Shown: positions 1 through 8,917, counted from the first letter of the stretch. The stretch is DNA of 64,000 nucleotides from Maridesulfovibrio sp. (GCF_963667685.1 NZ_OY763930.1:1222501-1286500), one strand, 5' to 3'. The notes: generated by a model not told the origin, from the letters alone. Numbers and translations are program-made.

Positions 1-1
1 C

Positions 2-124
2 AGCGCCAGCTTTGCAAGGACAAATACATGTATCAAGCTGCGCGAACATGGATACCTGCAACTACGCTACCCGGAAAACAACATGCTGGGTGTGCGCTTT
101 GAACCCTGGCATATTAAAGTCTGA
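2..124 (+). CDS. C-terminal fragment of an unidentified upstream protein (partial)
   Basis: A frame open from the window edge runs 40 codons to a TGA at 122–124, ending ...NNMLGVRFEPWHIKV. No start is visible, so this would be the tail of a gene that begins outside the window. A hairpin followed by a T-rich run lies directly after the stop, which supports a genuine gene end. The fragment is too short to name; the GVRF-type ending is only vaguely like a PilZ tail and I do not claim that. A competing frame at 12–224 starts inside it and runs through the hairpin, so I regard that one as chance. Confidence 0.4.
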   Translation, partial: SASFARTNTCIKLREHGYLQLRYPENNMLGVRFEPWHIKV

Positions 125-127
125 TTC

Positions 128-164
128 AGCCGGGGTTCATCCCGCTAAAGAAATTTATTTTTTT
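128..164 (+). terminator. Possible weak rho-independent terminator
   Basis: An AGC(C)GGG arm at 128–134 can pair with CCCGCT at 141–146, leaving one bulged C. The hairpin is followed by AAAG and then a run rich in T ending at 164. It lies four bases after the stop of the partial upstream gene. The stem is short, so the call is tentative. Confidence 0.35.
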
Positions 165-277
165 CACCGATACAGACAATACACGCACGGCTTACGCGTT
201 TACTTTATACGCAAAAATGGATAATCGTAGTCTATTGATGGGCCACATAAACGATAACTGATACGGGTTGAACCAGC

Positions 278-1258
278 ATGAGCAAAATTCTGCAGCAGGA
301 TGAGGTCGATGCTCTATTAAGGGGCCTTTCCGGCGGAGAGGTTGAAGCAGAGCAGGACATACCGGATGATGACTCCGGTGTTGTCTCCTTTGACCTTGCC
401 AACCAGGACCGCATTATTCGCGGACGTATGCCCGTTCTCGAAATCGTTAACGACCGTTTTGCGCGTCTGGCGACCAATAATCTCGCCAACACCATGCGTA
501 AACGCGTGGACATCAACCCCATTTCCATTGATATGTCCAAATTCGGGGACTTCATGCGCTCCCTGCCCGTGCCGACTTCACTGTCGATTTTCAAGATGGA
601 CCCGCTGCGCGGTAACGCCATCCTTGTTGTCGACTCCCGCCTAGTCTTCGCACTCGTCGAAAGCTTTTTCGGCGGTTCCGGTTCCCAGCCCAAAGTCGAG
701 GGACGTGATTTCACTCCCATTGAACAGGCTATCGTAGACCGGGTTGTAAAAATAGCGCTTTCCAACCTCGAAGATTCATGGCGCCCGGTACACGAAGTTC
801 ACCTTGAACTTGTTCGTTCCGAGGTCAACCCCCAGTTCGCGGCCATTGTACCGCCTTCAGATGTTGTTGTAGTTATCACTTTTGAGGTTGAGCTGGAAAA
901 CGCCATTGGTTCACTTATTGTCTGTCTGCCATACTCCACACTGGAACCTATCCGTTCCAAACTGCACGCATCCTTCCAGTCCGAACGTCTGGAAATCGAC
1001 CATGTATGGGTAAGCAGATTCAAGGAAAGACTCCTTGAAACACCGGTGGAGCTTCTGGTGCGCCTCGGCAAGACCAAAATCACAGGCCGTCAGCTGCTCA
1101 ACCTCGAAGAGGGCGATCTGCTCCTGCTGGATACTGACGAAGAAGACATGCTCGAATGTGAAGTCGGCGGAGTCCTCAAATATCTCGGCTCGCCCGGAAG
1201 AGTTAAAGCCAACCGTGCCTTCCAGATCGCCCACGCCATCGAGCCGAAGATGACTTAA
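278..1258 (+). CDS. fliM: Flagellar motor switch protein FliM
   Basis: FliM is the central C-ring component of the flagellar motor switch. It binds phospho-CheY through its N-terminal helix and FliN through its C-terminal SpoA domain at the cytoplasmic face of the basal body. At 326 residues the length is normal. The N terminus MSKILQQDEVDALL matches the conserved CheY-binding segment (LSQ.EIDALL type). The middle CheC-like domain spans about residues 45–230 and the SpoA/FliN-like domain about 245–320. No other flagellar gene is in the window, so fliM stands outside a motility operon here. The start is fixed by the conserved N-terminal motif; the upstream Shine-Dalgarno sequence is weak. Identification is secure. 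Confidence 0.96.
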   Translation: MSKILQQDEVDALLRGLSGGEVEAEQDIPDDDSGVVSFDLANQDRIIRGRMPVLEIVNDRFARLATNNLANTMRKRVDINPISIDMSKFGDFMRSLPVPTSLSIFKMDPLRGNAILVVDSRLVFALVESFFGGSGSQPKVEGRDFTPIEQAIVDRVVKIALSNLEDSWRPVHEVHLELVRSEVNPQFAAIVPPSDVVVVITFEVELENAIGSLIVCLPYSTLEPIRSKLHASFQSERLEIDHVWVSRFKERLLETPVELLVRLGKTKITGRQLLNLEEGDLLLLDTDEEDMLECEVGGVLKYLGSPGRVKANRAFQIAHAIEPKMT

Positions 1259-1326
1259 GCGCTCGTAGCGCATCAACTATTCTTAACTTTCTTGACTCGC
1301 GCCGTACCCCTGCCTACAATCCGCTG

Positions 1327-2082
1327 ATGAATAAAATTACCGGACTGGTACTTACGTATAACGGCGAAAGGTTGCTTGATGAATGTCTGCAAAGCCTTTC
1401 CTTCTGCGATGAAATTCTGCTTATCGATTCCGGGTCCACGGACTCCACACACGAAATCGGGAAAAAATATAATGCCCGAATCGTGCATAACGATTGGAAC
1501 GGGGCCATTGAGCAGCACAAATTTGCATTAACCCAGATCACCACCCCCTGGGTTGTAACCATCGATCAGGACGAAATAATATCCCCTGAGCTGCGCGAAT
1601 CAATCACCGGGAAATTACAGAATTCCGACAATGTCGACGGCTATTACTGCCCGCGACGCTCCTGGTATCTGGACCGTTTCATCATGCACAGCGGCTGGTA
1701 CCCGGACAAACTTTTTCGTGTTTTTAAAAGGGACGGCATCACCATCGGCGGCATCAGGCCGCACGAGGAGCTGCGCCCTAAAAACAAATCCGGAGAAATT
1801 ACCGGGGATATAATCCACTACCCTTACGAAAACTTTTTTCAGCATCTGGACAAAATCAACAGCTACACTCAGGATGCAGCTGAAGACCTCTATTCCCGTG
1901 GCAAAAGAAGTTCGCTGGGGGCAGCCCTGGGGCACGGATTTGGCAAATTTCTCAAACAGTATATACTCAAAGCAGGATTCCGTGACGGACGGGCCGGTTT
2001 TATCGTTGCCTTGCATGGCTTTTTCTATACATTTCAAAAATATATCCGTCTGGTAGAACTGGAGATGAAGGACAGAAAATGA
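1327..2082 (+). CDS. Family 2 glycosyltransferase (WaaE/KdtX-like)
   Basis: This is a 251-residue GT-A fold glycosyltransferase. The N terminus ITGLVLTYNGERLLDECL, the DSGSTDS motif at residues 34–40 and the TIDQDE metal-binding DXD equivalent near 78–83 are typical of GT2. The closest known style is the lipopolysaccharide-core beta-1,4-glucosyltransferase group (WaaE/KdtX), which uses a cytoplasmic nucleotide sugar at the inner membrane. Its stop overlaps the start of the next gene (ATGA), so it is translationally coupled to the FdtA-like and aminotransferase genes. It may transfer the amino sugar those two make. Acceptor and donor cannot be told from sequence. A hydrophobic C-terminal stretch (about residues 215–235) may anchor it to the membrane. 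Confidence 0.85.
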   Translation: MNKITGLVLTYNGERLLDECLQSLSFCDEILLIDSGSTDSTHEIGKKYNARIVHNDWNGAIEQHKFALTQITTPWVVTIDQDEIISPELRESITGKLQNSDNVDGYYCPRRSWYLDRFIMHSGWYPDKLFRVFKRDGITIGGIRPHEELRPKNKSGEITGDIIHYPYENFFQHLDKINSYTQDAAEDLYSRGKRSSLGAALGHGFGKFLKQYILKAGFRDGRAGFIVALHGFFYTFQKYIRLVELEMKDRK

Positions 2083-2501
2083 TCAAAGAAGACAAACCGC
2101 AAATTATAGAACTGCCCAAGATTCTTGATAACAGAGGTAACCTTACTTTTATAGAAAACAGTCGCCATATTCCTTTTGATATCAAAAGGGTGTACTATCT
2201 ATACGACGTACCCGGCGGAGAAACACGTGGCGGCCACGCCCACAAGAAGCTCAGGCAGTATATTATTGCTGCTTCAGGCAGCTTTGATGTGGTTCTGGAT
2301 GATGGAAAAACCAAAACCAAGTTCTCCTTGAACAGGTCTTACTACGGACTCTATATCCCGACCATGACCTGGCGGGAGCTCGAAAACTTCTCCTCCGGTT
2401 CCGTATGTCTGGTGCTGGCCTCGGAGTATTATGATCCGAGTGACTATTACTACAGCTATGATGAATTCATAAAGGCGGTAAAAGAAAATGAAGCAGATTA
2501 A
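2079..2501 (+). CDS. FdtA/QdtA-like dTDP-4-keto-6-deoxyhexose 3,4-ketoisomerase (WxcM-like cupin)
   Basis: This 140-residue single-domain cupin of the WxcM/FdtA family moves the keto group of a dTDP-4-keto-6-deoxyhexose from C4 to C3, giving the substrate for a C3 aminotransferase. The signature RGGHAHKK (residues 50–57) carries the two conserved histidines, H53 and H55, followed by the beta strand [17 protein letters not shown] typical of the family. It overlaps the glycosyltransferase upstream by four bases and the aminotransferase downstream by 14 bases, so the three form one operon. The dTDP-glucose enzymes RmlA and RmlB and the FdtC acetyltransferase that usually accompany it are not nearby, so the starting sugar must be supplied from elsewhere. 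Confidence 0.88.
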   Translation: MIKEDKPQIIELPKILDNRGNLTFIENSRHIPFDIKRVYYLYDVPGGETRGGHAHKKLRQYIIAASGSFDVVLDDGKTKTKFSLNRSYYGLYIPTMTWRELENFSSGSVCLVLASEYYDPSDYYYSYDEFIKAVKENEAD

Positions 2502-3582
2502 ATTTCTCGATGTGGGCTGGACTTACCAGGCACTGGCACCCAAGATGGACGCAGCAGCAAAACGTGTTCTCGAATCAGGCTGGTTCATTCACGGCGATGA
2601 GGTTAAAGCTTTTGAAAAAGAATTCGCCCTCTACACCGGGGCGAAGCACTGCATCGGCTGCGGTAACGGACTTGAAGCGATTGAGCTGGTCCTGCGCGCT
2701 GCCGGAGTAGGTCCCGGTGATGATGTACTGGTTCCTTCCAATACGTTCATCGCAACATGGCTTGCGGTGACCCGTACCGGAGCCAATATTGTCCCGGTAG
2801 AGCCGGTGGAATCCACTTACAACATGGACCCGGACAAGCTCGAAGCGGCGCTTACACCGGCTACAAAGGCTATCATTCCCGTTCATCTCTACGGACAGCC
2901 CGCAGACATGGACCCGATCATGGCCTTTGCGGAGAAGCACAGCCTTTTCGTTGTTACTGATGCCGCGCAGGCTCACGGCGCGGTTTACAAGGGACGCATG
3001 TCCGGGACACTGGGTCATGCAGCGGCTTTCAGCTTCTATCCCGGCAAAAACCTCGGCGCCTACGGTGACGGCGGAGCCGTGACCACCATGGACGAAAAAA
3101 TTGCCGAACGCGTGCGTAAGCTTGCCAACTACGGCTCAACCGAAAAATATGTCCACGAGTGCAAAGGATTCAACAGCAGACTTGATGAAATTCAGGCTGC
3201 TTTCCTGCGTGTAAAACTGGACAAGCTCGACAACTGGAACTGGACCCGCAAAACCATTGCCGGCATCTACCTTGAAGAGCTGAAAGACACCCCGCTGATA
3301 CTCCCTAAGATCGGGGAGGGAATCCAATCTGTCTGGCATCTTTTCGTTGTCCGCTGCAATGACCGCGACGGCCTGATCAAACATCTTGCTGAAAACAAAA
3401 TCGAAGCATCAATCCACTACCCTGTACCCCCGCATAAGCAGGGAGCATACGAGGAAATGGCAGACCTTTCCCTGCCCATCAGTGAAAGAATACACAACGA
3501 AGTGCTTTCCCTGCCCATGGGACCGCACATGAATGAAGAAGATGCTCAGCGTGTCGTGGAAGTCGTTAAGGCTTTCTTTTAG
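2488..3582 (+). CDS. DegT/DnrJ/EryC1 sugar aminotransferase (FdtB/QdtB-like)
   Basis: This PLP-dependent sugar aminotransferase has 364 residues, the usual length. The PLP-binding lysine is K187 in the [15 protein letters not shown] segment, and the [10 protein letters not shown] motif provides the aspartate that contacts the pyridine nitrogen. The neighbouring FdtA-like ketoisomerase indicates the substrate is a dTDP-3-keto-6-deoxyhexose, giving a 3-amino-3,6-dideoxyhexose (Fuc3N or Qui3N). The start overlaps the cupin gene, with a purine-rich ribosome site inside the cupin end. A strong hairpin terminator follows at 3760–3794. The family is certain; Fuc3N versus Qui3N cannot be decided from sequence. 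Confidence 0.9.
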   Translation: MKQIKFLDVGWTYQALAPKMDAAAKRVLESGWFIHGDEVKAFEKEFALYTGAKHCIGCGNGLEAIELVLRAAGVGPGDDVLVPSNTFIATWLAVTRTGANIVPVEPVESTYNMDPDKLEAALTPATKAIIPVHLYGQPADMDPIMAFAEKHSLFVVTDAAQAHGAVYKGRMSGTLGHAAAFSFYPGKNLGAYGDGGAVTTMDEKIAERVRKLANYGSTEKYVHECKGFNSRLDEIQAAFLRVKLDKLDNWNWTRKTIAGIYLEELKDTPLILPKIGEGIQSVWHLFVVRCNDRDGLIKHLAENKIEASIHYPVPPHKQGAYEEMADLSLPISERIHNEVLSLPMGPHMNEEDAQRVVEVVKAFF

Positions 3583-3941
3583 GCTGCCTTCAATGGCTTT
3601 TGCCGGGAATCCCTTTGGGGCTTAAACCATTTTGCAAAATGTTTTGTGCCGCAGTCGCCGGTTCTAATGCTCGCGAAGCCCCGTTCGCCAAGAATCTGTG
3701 CGAGAATCCCGAAACAGTTTACTAGGCCTGCGCCGCTTCGCGTATCAGACAAACTAAGAAGGCCCCGCAATATTTTTAATATATTGCGGGGCCTATTTTA
3801 TTGATTCATCTTGAAAAACTGCATGCGCAGCTTATGAAAGATCATCTTTGTGGAGAGAGGCTGATGATTCTTAAGGAGAAGGGGAGAGGCCCCTTCGGGT
3901 GAGACATCTTCCCTTCCCCTCAAGACGCCGTAGTCAATTTC
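3583..3941. other. Intergenic region between convergent genes
   Basis: This stretch of about 360 bases holds no convincing gene. It contains a strong hairpin terminator (3760–3794) and a second hairpin, GAAGGGG/CCCCTTC, at 3878–3896 close to the end of the minus-strand methyltransferase gene. It also contains a C/G-rich segment at 3590–3640 that is faintly reminiscent of the intergenic repeats found around 16.6 and 18.9 kb. The short open frame on the minus strand (3579–3770) runs through the terminator and has no family resemblance. Confidence 0.6.
3760..3802 (+). terminator. Strong rho-independent terminator, probably bidirectional
   Basis: Arms AGGCCCCGCAATAT (3760–3773) and ATATTGCGGGGCCT (3781–3794) pair perfectly over 14 bp around a 7-base loop, followed by ATTTTATT. 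It closes the glycosyltransferase–ketoisomerase–aminotransferase operon. Read from the other strand it could also stop transcription of the methyltransferase gene. Confidence 0.9.
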
Positions 3942-4514
3942 CTAGAGCTTGGTAACAAAGAGCATCCTGATAGGATAGCCGGGCTTATTGATCATTTCGC
4001 TCTGTATAACTCTAAAGGCATTGTAATCTAGAGCATTGCAGTATTCTCGGACAGCGACGTCTTCCTCGTCCCCGCCGGGATGTCCGGCATAGATAGCGAT
4101 GCATAGAATGCCGCCCTTTGCTAGGATTTCAAGAGATGCATTGATTGCTTCAAGGGTGGTCTCTGACTTGGTAATAATAGTTTTATCACTACCCGGCAGG
4201 AACCCGAGATTGAACATTACGACATTGACCCGGCCATGAAATTCAGCAGGGACAAGCTCTAACATCTTCTCGTGCCCGGAATGAAATATAGTCCAGTTTT
4301 CCGGCTGACACTCTTCATTCAACCGCTGTTCAGTCTGTTTTACAGCTTCTTCCTGGATATCAAAACCAAATACACGCCCTGTAGAACCGGCCTGATCGGA
4401 AAGAAAAACTGTGTCATAGCCGTTACCAACTGTCGCATCAACACAGATGCTGCCGGGCTGGAGAACTTCACAAAGAACCGATTTTGCAAAAGAAAGAATA
4501 TTATTGGAAATCAT
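3942..4514 (-). CDS. Class I SAM-dependent RNA methyltransferase, YtqB/MnmM-like
   Basis: This 190-residue methyltransferase belongs to the PF06962-type family (annotated as putative rRNA methylase). In Bacillus subtilis a member, YtqB/MnmM, methylates the aminomethyl group of 5-aminomethyl-2-thiouridine at tRNA position 34. SAM-binding motif I is DATVGNGYDT (residues 26–35) and the acidic end of strand 2 is FGFDIQ (about residues 49–53). Motif IV-like MFNLGFLPGSDK matches the family's NLGYLPGGDK box, and the C-terminal IRMLFVTK is also typical. It is a single gene facing the upstream operon and on the same strand as the secretion operon, 78 bases from gspN. MnmM function is inferred from homology; the family assignment is firm. 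Confidence 0.85.
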   Translation of the reverse strand: MISNNILSFAKSVLCEVLQPGSICVDATVGNGYDTVFLSDQAGSTGRVFGFDIQEEAVKQTEQRLNEECQPENWTIFHSGHEKMLELVPAEFHGRVNVVMFNLGFLPGSDKTIITKSETTLEAINASLEILAKGGILCIAIYAGHPGGDEEDVAVREYCNALDYNAFRVIQSEMINKPGYPIRMLFVTKL

Positions 4515-4592
4515 CTTATACCCACACTAACAGCTACGGTTATCCCTAATGAAAAGGATAGCCTAATCTCTCTTTAAAAGCACGTTGTAATA

Positions 4593-5345
4593 TTAGAAAT
4601 TGATGAATTTACTAAGTTTGCCGGACTTGGAAAACTGACGCTCTGTTTCCCCAAAAGTAGTTGTTCCTGTGATATTGTAAGAAGAGTTCGGGAGCTGTTT
4701 CCAGTCGAGGGTCGCACTGCCTTTGGCCGTTACCGGAATCGGCTGTCCGCAACTGAATGAATTGAGCTGAAACTGTTGTCCTGCCAAAATTGCATTTACG
4801 CTGACATCCTCGGCAGTCATGCCTCCAGGAATTTCTACCATATCTGAATGCACCAAAAGACTTCCTGTGTGCGGCGGGGCACCCCAGTTAGGAAAACCGA
4901 CATCAGCAGTGATACGCACTTTACCACCTAATCCTTCCATTTGAACCAGCTTGGATATGTCCACCCCTCCGCCAAAGGTCAGGGATTTGGTCTGAAACAA
5001 ACGCGCAGTCAGGGTTGGTCCGGTATTAACCCGCACTTCCACCAGCGGAGAAAAGCCAAGAGACACTCCCAGCTGAGGAACAGTGATGGTCAGTCCTTTT
5101 CTGGTTTTCACATTGACATTAGTCACTTCAAAAGAAAACGGACCGGCACTTATAAAATCTCCCCACTGAATTGAGGCCTTAGAAATCTTGGCATCCGCAA
5201 GCTTAAAAGCCTGAGACCAGGCAACCTCCCAAGGCATGAACAGAAATGCTCCAAGGGTAAGACCTGCCAGAAAGAGAAAAAAATTCTTGAACAGCTTCTT
5301 AAACGAGAAAGAAAAATTTAAGGAAATCTTAGGGAGAAACTTCAT
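4593..5345 (-). CDS. gspN: Type II secretion system protein GspN-like
   Basis: This 250-residue inner-membrane protein has one N-terminal transmembrane segment (about residues 18–40, after a basic region) and a periplasmic beta-rich domain. GspN-family proteins are accessory T2SS components whose architecture resembles AsmA/GspN membrane-spanning proteins. It is the last gene of the minus-strand operon G-H-I-J-K-L-M-N, 9 bases after gspM, which is the canonical place for gspN. Sequence similarity to classical GspN is modest, so the call rests on position, topology and length. No terminator is evident in the 78 bases that follow. Confidence 0.75.
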   Translation of the reverse strand: MKFLPKISLNFSFSFKKLFKNFFLFLAGLTLGAFLFMPWEVAWSQAFKLADAKISKASIQWGDFISAGPFSFEVTNVNVKTRKGLTITVPQLGVSLGFSPLVEVRVNTGPTLTARLFQTKSLTFGGGVDISKLVQMEGLGGKVRITADVGFPNWGAPPHTGSLLVHSDMVEIPGGMTAEDVSVNAILAGQQFQLNSFSCGQPIPVTAKGSATLDWKQLPNSSYNITGTTTFGETERQFSKSGKLSKFINF

Positions 5346-5354
5346 CCGGCTGAC

Positions 5355-5867
5355 CTACCTGAAAAGAATGATCTGCACATCAGCCAACTCAGGGGAGTCC
5401 AGCCTGTGATTGATATTAAAATTAGTAACCTTCAATCCGCCCCGGACTTTAAAATCTCGCATAAGGGCGACCAGTTCGGGCAGGTTAAGGGATTCCAGAA
5501 TCACCTGCACTCCCTGCCCTGAATCTCCCCCGGACTGCAAAGGGCGCAAAGAGCTTAGTCTGTTGTCCAGGCCGAGGTCGCGGATTACCTGCTGTGCGGC
5601 AGTCATGGGTTCGCGGTCCACCAATGCACCGCGGGAAGCTTCGCCGGTCCTAAGCTCTTCAACAAGAGGAACAACCTTGGCGTATTGCTGTTTGCTGGAA
5701 AGCATGACCCGGTCAGCCTTGTACTGGGAATCGGCAAATCCTGACCAAATCAGGAACAAAATCAAAGCCCAGCCCACAACCAAGCCAGAGAAAAAAAGTT
5801 TCTGCTTATCAGCAGGCCAGTCCTGCCAGATATAAAATCTTTCCAAATCCATTGTACTACCTAACAT
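5355..5867 (-). CDS. gspM: Type II secretion system protein GspM-like
   Basis: This 170-residue bitopic protein has a short cytoplasmic N terminus, one transmembrane helix (about residues 24–44), a linking helix and a small ferredoxin-like periplasmic domain. That is the architecture of GspM, which partners GspL in the inner-membrane platform. Its start overlaps the gspL stop (TAATG), indicating translational coupling. An alternative ATG at 5852 would give 165 residues. The C terminus carries alternating beta/helix segments such as VQVILESLNLPELVALMRDF, typical of the PilO/GspM fold. Identification depends mainly on gene order. Confidence 0.75.
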   Translation of the reverse strand: MLGSTMDLERFYIWQDWPADKQKLFFSGLVVGWALILFLIWSGFADSQYKADRVMLSSKQQYAKVVPLVEELRTGEASRGALVDREPMTAAQQVIRDLGLDNRLSSLRPLQSGGDSGQGVQVILESLNLPELVALMRDFKVRGGLKVTNFNINHRLDSPELADVQIILFR

Positions 5868-6985
5868 TAGCGGTTGTACTCCGCGCGCAAACTGATGCTG
5901 ATGCCGCCGTCAATATTGTTAGCCTGCTCCAGTACAAAATTAAATTTACTGTTTACGGCCAGCTTTTCCATCATGGCATCAAGCTCCTCATAGTTGCTTA
6001 TTCTACCCCGGATGTTACCGGAATCCGCACCAAGTGAAAAACCTTCAATCACAATACCCACAGGGGCACTTTCACTGATTGCAGCCAGCAGACCCAGGAC
6101 ATCAATACCGCCGCTGTTTCCGCCGCTTTTAAGCTGGTCCAGCTTATACAAAATTTTACCGTAAGGATCAGAGCCCGGATTTGGGCCAAGTGCTTTGGTA
6201 TAAACCTCTTTAAGTTTACCACGCCAGACCTTGGCCTGTTCCTGACTCTGCTGCCAGCGATGGTATTGCCCTGCTATGAAAAGAAGGCCGATCAGAGTAA
6301 CCAGCACAGCAGCAACAGCAAATGGCTTATACTCGATAGTGACAGTCTTATCCGAGCCGGAACGCATGGCACTGACGAGATTGAGCCTTGACCAGCGGAT
6401 CTTTTTCTTGAAAAACAAGGCACAGGCCTTATCCAGATCCATATGTTCAGGCTCTCCTTCAAGTCCGAGCCGCTCAAATCTGCTTTTATACTCATCTCCG
6501 TTTCCACGGAAGTAAGTAAATTCCTCTCCACTGGCGAGTATGCGTATTCCCTGTCCGGACCAGCTCCAAACAATTAGACCCTCGGCAACTGCCGCTCGCC
6601 AGCAAACGGCAAACTCAGTAGTCAGTACGGTTGCTTTAGCCAGAACTTCACGATGCCGGTCCAGAAAGCGGCCCAGCAAATCATGAGCGGCATAACCGAG
6701 CACAGCACCGCCAGAAGGACGCAACACTTTGAACTCATTCTCTTTCTCTGCCGGAAAGGAATAACTCATCTGCATCATGGTTGCAGACTTGGCGTGCCGG
6801 GGCTTGATCACACCACGAGGTTTGAAAAAGAAGAAAAGGGAATCAGGCAAAAGGGCAACCACCGGATGTCTGTTCTTTTCAGCAGGCCCTTCCGATTCGG
6901 TAAGTCCATTGCCGTCAAACATCATCCACTGGTGCTCATTTCCCTTGAATGAAAGAATATATACTGTCTTTTTATTTAAGGCCAT
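5867..6985 (-). CDS. gspL: Type II secretion system protein GspL-like
   Basis: This 372-residue protein has an N-terminal cytoplasmic actin-like domain (about residues 1–210). One transmembrane helix follows at about 224–242 (AVAAVLVTLIGLLFIAG), then a periplasmic ferredoxin-like domain. This is the GspL plan; GspL bridges the cytoplasmic ATPase GspE and GspM. The gene lies between gspK and gspM and overlaps gspM. The gspE partner is not present in the window. Sequence divergence from enterobacterial GspL is large, so the call combines topology and position. Confidence 0.78.
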   Translation of the reverse strand: MALNKKTVYILSFKGNEHQWMMFDGNGLTESEGPAEKNRHPVVALLPDSLFFFFKPRGVIKPRHAKSATMMQMSYSFPAEKENEFKVLRPSGGAVLGYAAHDLLGRFLDRHREVLAKATVLTTEFAVCWRAAVAEGLIVWSWSGQGIRILASGEEFTYFRGNGDEYKSRFERLGLEGEPEHMDLDKACALFFKKKIRWSRLNLVSAMRSGSDKTVTIEYKPFAVAAVLVTLIGLLFIAGQYHRWQQSQEQAKVWRGKLKEVYTKALGPNPGSDPYGKILYKLDQLKSGGNSGGIDVLGLLAAISESAPVGIVIEGFSLGADSGNIRGRISNYEELDAMMEKLAVNSKFNFVLEQANNIDGGISISLRAEYNR

Positions 6986-7035
6986 CTATGGCTTTTTCCT
7001 ATACCTGTTAGCAGTGAGTTTGTCCATTTTACAAA

Positions 7036-7986
7036 TCATTCTTCATCATCTGCAAAAGTAACCGAAAAATCATTCTGGTGAACCAACTCCGGTTCCCCAA
7101 CCTCAAAAGTACTCTTCCGTGCTATAATATACCTTTTCTCAACCGTACATCCACCGACAGTGGCCTTGACTCTGGCATCGAAATAATCGGATCTGACCGT
7201 AAGCTCATTGATCATGTTTTTATACAGTTTCGAGCTGGGCTCAATCCCGGTAATGGAAAGCAGCTGGCTGATATCAGTAAAACCCCTTGTCCGACGCCAG
7301 TGCAGAATCGTCTGCAGTGAATTGCCTAACTCCGGGAAATAAGCCTCCAGAACTTCCGGGGGAGCAAAATTGATATTTATTTTCCCTGAACCCCACACAG
7401 TAATATACTTATCAATCCACTCACGGCCCAGCCCGCCCCATCCACGGACAAGGAGTACCTCCTCAGGGGTCTTGAACTTCTTGCCACGCATCGAATATGA
7501 AGGAAACTGGGTCGCATAATATATGGAATCCAACCGCTTGAGCTGGGAATTAACGTTCATGCCGCCCCAAACAGCGAGGCTGCCTGCCATCATACGTGTA
7601 TCCGTCCCTTTTGGCAGAATCTCACCTAAAATTTCAAGCGCCCGCTTCTGATCCTGAAAGCTGAAAATGCTGTTGACATTTATCTTACCGTTGCAGGGAG
7701 TTATTTCAATAGAGAGCCCCTCATCTTCCCATTTTTTTGCCCACTCTTCGCGCGGAGATTCAGAAAAAGGGGTATTGTCGTCGTTCAGCAGATCGTAGAT
7801 CACGTAGAGGGCTTCTTCCGCTTTGAAACCGGCCTCATATTCACTGCGGACCCTGCTGGCCTCAACAGCCCCGCGAGAACTGACCTCAATAGTCATCAGG
7901 GTCAGGCTGGAAAGGGCCATGAACAGGACGAGCACAATAACCAGCACTACACCACGAGAATTCTTGTCGTTTTTATTCCGTTGCAT
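7036..7986 (-). CDS. gspK: Type II secretion minor pseudopilin GspK
   Basis: GspK caps the pseudopilus tip together with GspI and GspJ. The protein is 316 residues, long for a pseudopilin and normal for GspK. The prepilin-like N terminus has cleavage after G12 (NDKNSRG/VVLVIVLVLF). It lacks the glutamate at mature position +5, a hallmark of GspK. The large alpha-helical insert domain contains the helix-hairpin-helix-like segments NINFAPPEVLEAYFPEL and GFTDISQLLSITGI. I place the start at the ATG at 7986, where GAGAGGA lies six bases upstream; the longer frame begins with TTG at 8004. It overlaps the end of gspJ by 14 bases. Confidence 0.9.
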   Translation of the reverse strand: MQRNKNDKNSRGVVLVIVLVLFMALSSLTLMTIEVSSRGAVEASRVRSEYEAGFKAEEALYVIYDLLNDDNTPFSESPREEWAKKWEDEGLSIEITPCNGKINVNSIFSFQDQKRALEILGEILPKGTDTRMMAGSLAVWGGMNVNSQLKRLDSIYYATQFPSYSMRGKKFKTPEEVLLVRGWGGLGREWIDKYITVWGSGKININFAPPEVLEAYFPELGNSLQTILHWRRTRGFTDISQLLSITGIEPSSKLYKNMINELTVRSDYFDARVKATVGGCTVEKRYIIARKSTFEVGEPELVHQNDFSVTFADDEE

Positions 7987-8551
7987 ATGGAATCCTCTCG
8001 ACAATCATCACATCCTGCCCATCGTCAAAACGCAGTTTCAGCCGGATGGCCTTAACACCTGAATGTCCCCGCACAGCCCTGTTGCTCTGCTGCGATCTTG
8101 AAACCCATACATTGTTATTTCCAAGAAACTCAACAGTCCACGAGTCAAGGCCGCGCATCAGCATATATGTATTTCCATAGCCCAGAGAGTTGGAATTTTC
8201 AGTACGACGAATCATGTTCGATGAAAAATCCCAAAAAACACTTACGGCTCCAATCCCTTCCAATAAAATGCAATGGTTTGACTCAAAACTAAGCCCGGTC
8301 TTTTCTACGCTGATGGGCCTGTTGATCACAATATTCTGGAGATCGCGATGAAGAATACGACGAAGGGTAAACATCTGTGTAGACAGCCCGGAGCTGGACC
8401 TTACGACTTCATTATTGGTAATCGACTGCCCCAGAACCATAGCCACCATGCTCATCAGCAGCCCGGAAAGGACCAATCCAATGAGTAATTCTATAAGTGA
8501 AAACCCTGCCTGACGGTCAGTGGTAATATGATTTCCAGATGGACCAACCAT
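7973..8551 (-). CDS. gspJ: Type II secretion minor pseudopilin GspJ
   Basis: This 192-residue pseudopilin has a class III prepilin signal cleaved after G16 (TTDRQAG/FSLIELL, with Glu at +5) and a hydrophobic helix LIGLVLSGLLMSMVAMVLG. GspJ forms the tip complex with GspI and GspK. Length and position between gspI and gspK fit. The start ATG overlaps the gspI stop (TAATG). The C-terminal segment KAIRLKLRFDDGQDVMIVERIPYATE is typical of GspJ ends. A prepilin peptidase (GspO/PilD) is required but is not in the window. Confidence 0.87.
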   Translation of the reverse strand: MVGPSGNHITTDRQAGFSLIELLIGLVLSGLLMSMVAMVLGQSITNNEVVRSSSGLSTQMFTLRRILHRDLQNIVINRPISVEKTGLSFESNHCILLEGIGAVSVFWDFSSNMIRRTENSNSLGYGNTYMLMRGLDSWTVEFLGNNNVWVSRSQQSNRAVRGHSGVKAIRLKLRFDDGQDVMIVERIPYATE

Positions 8552-8916
8552 TAAATTTTATTCTTCTTTTTACGTGAAATACGGTAAATTTTCCACTCAA
8601 GGGTATAATTATCGCAACGAGTTTCCAGAGTGTATGAACCAATGCCGATTGTAGAAAGGGTTTCCATATTCATCTTAAAGCTGCCCGTAGGCGGCCCGGG
8701 CCACGGAATCCATCCAGAAGAGACAACTCTTATATTATCCGGGTACTTATGGGCCAATATATCCTGTGAAAGATTAATTACCTCCCATGAATCCCTTGAG
8801 GACTGAGCCATAAGCGCACTCTGACGCTGCACACCGAGGAAGCTTATTGAAAGTGTAGCGGCAATAGTCAACGCGACAATGATCTCAATCAGGGAAAAAC
8901 CATTTTTGTCAGGCAC
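8551..8916 (-). CDS. gspI: Type II secretion minor pseudopilin GspI
   Basis: This pseudopilin of about 121 residues starts at a GTG at 8916 (PDKNG/FSLIEIIVAL; cleavage after the Gly, Glu at +5). I chose this start because AAGGAG lies eight bases upstream inside the end of gspH, and because the longer frame would overlap gspH by 41 bases and put a non-prepilin tail in front of the signal. GspI initiates the pseudopilus tip complex with GspJ and GspK. The size is normal for GspI. The gspH stop and this start are one base apart, so the genes are coupled. Confidence 0.83.
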   Translation of the reverse strand: MPDKNGFSLIEIIVALTIAATLSISFLGVQRQSALMAQSSRDSWEVINLSQDILAHKYPDNIRVVSSGWIPWPGPPTGSFKMNMETLSTIGIGSYTLETRCDNYTLEWKIYRISRKKKNKI

Positions 8917-8917
8917 G

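Noticed and set aside
12-224. Open frame of 70 codons before fliM
   Set aside because: It runs through the likely stop hairpin of the partial upstream gene, has Cys- and Thr-rich composition unlike its neighbours, and matches no family.
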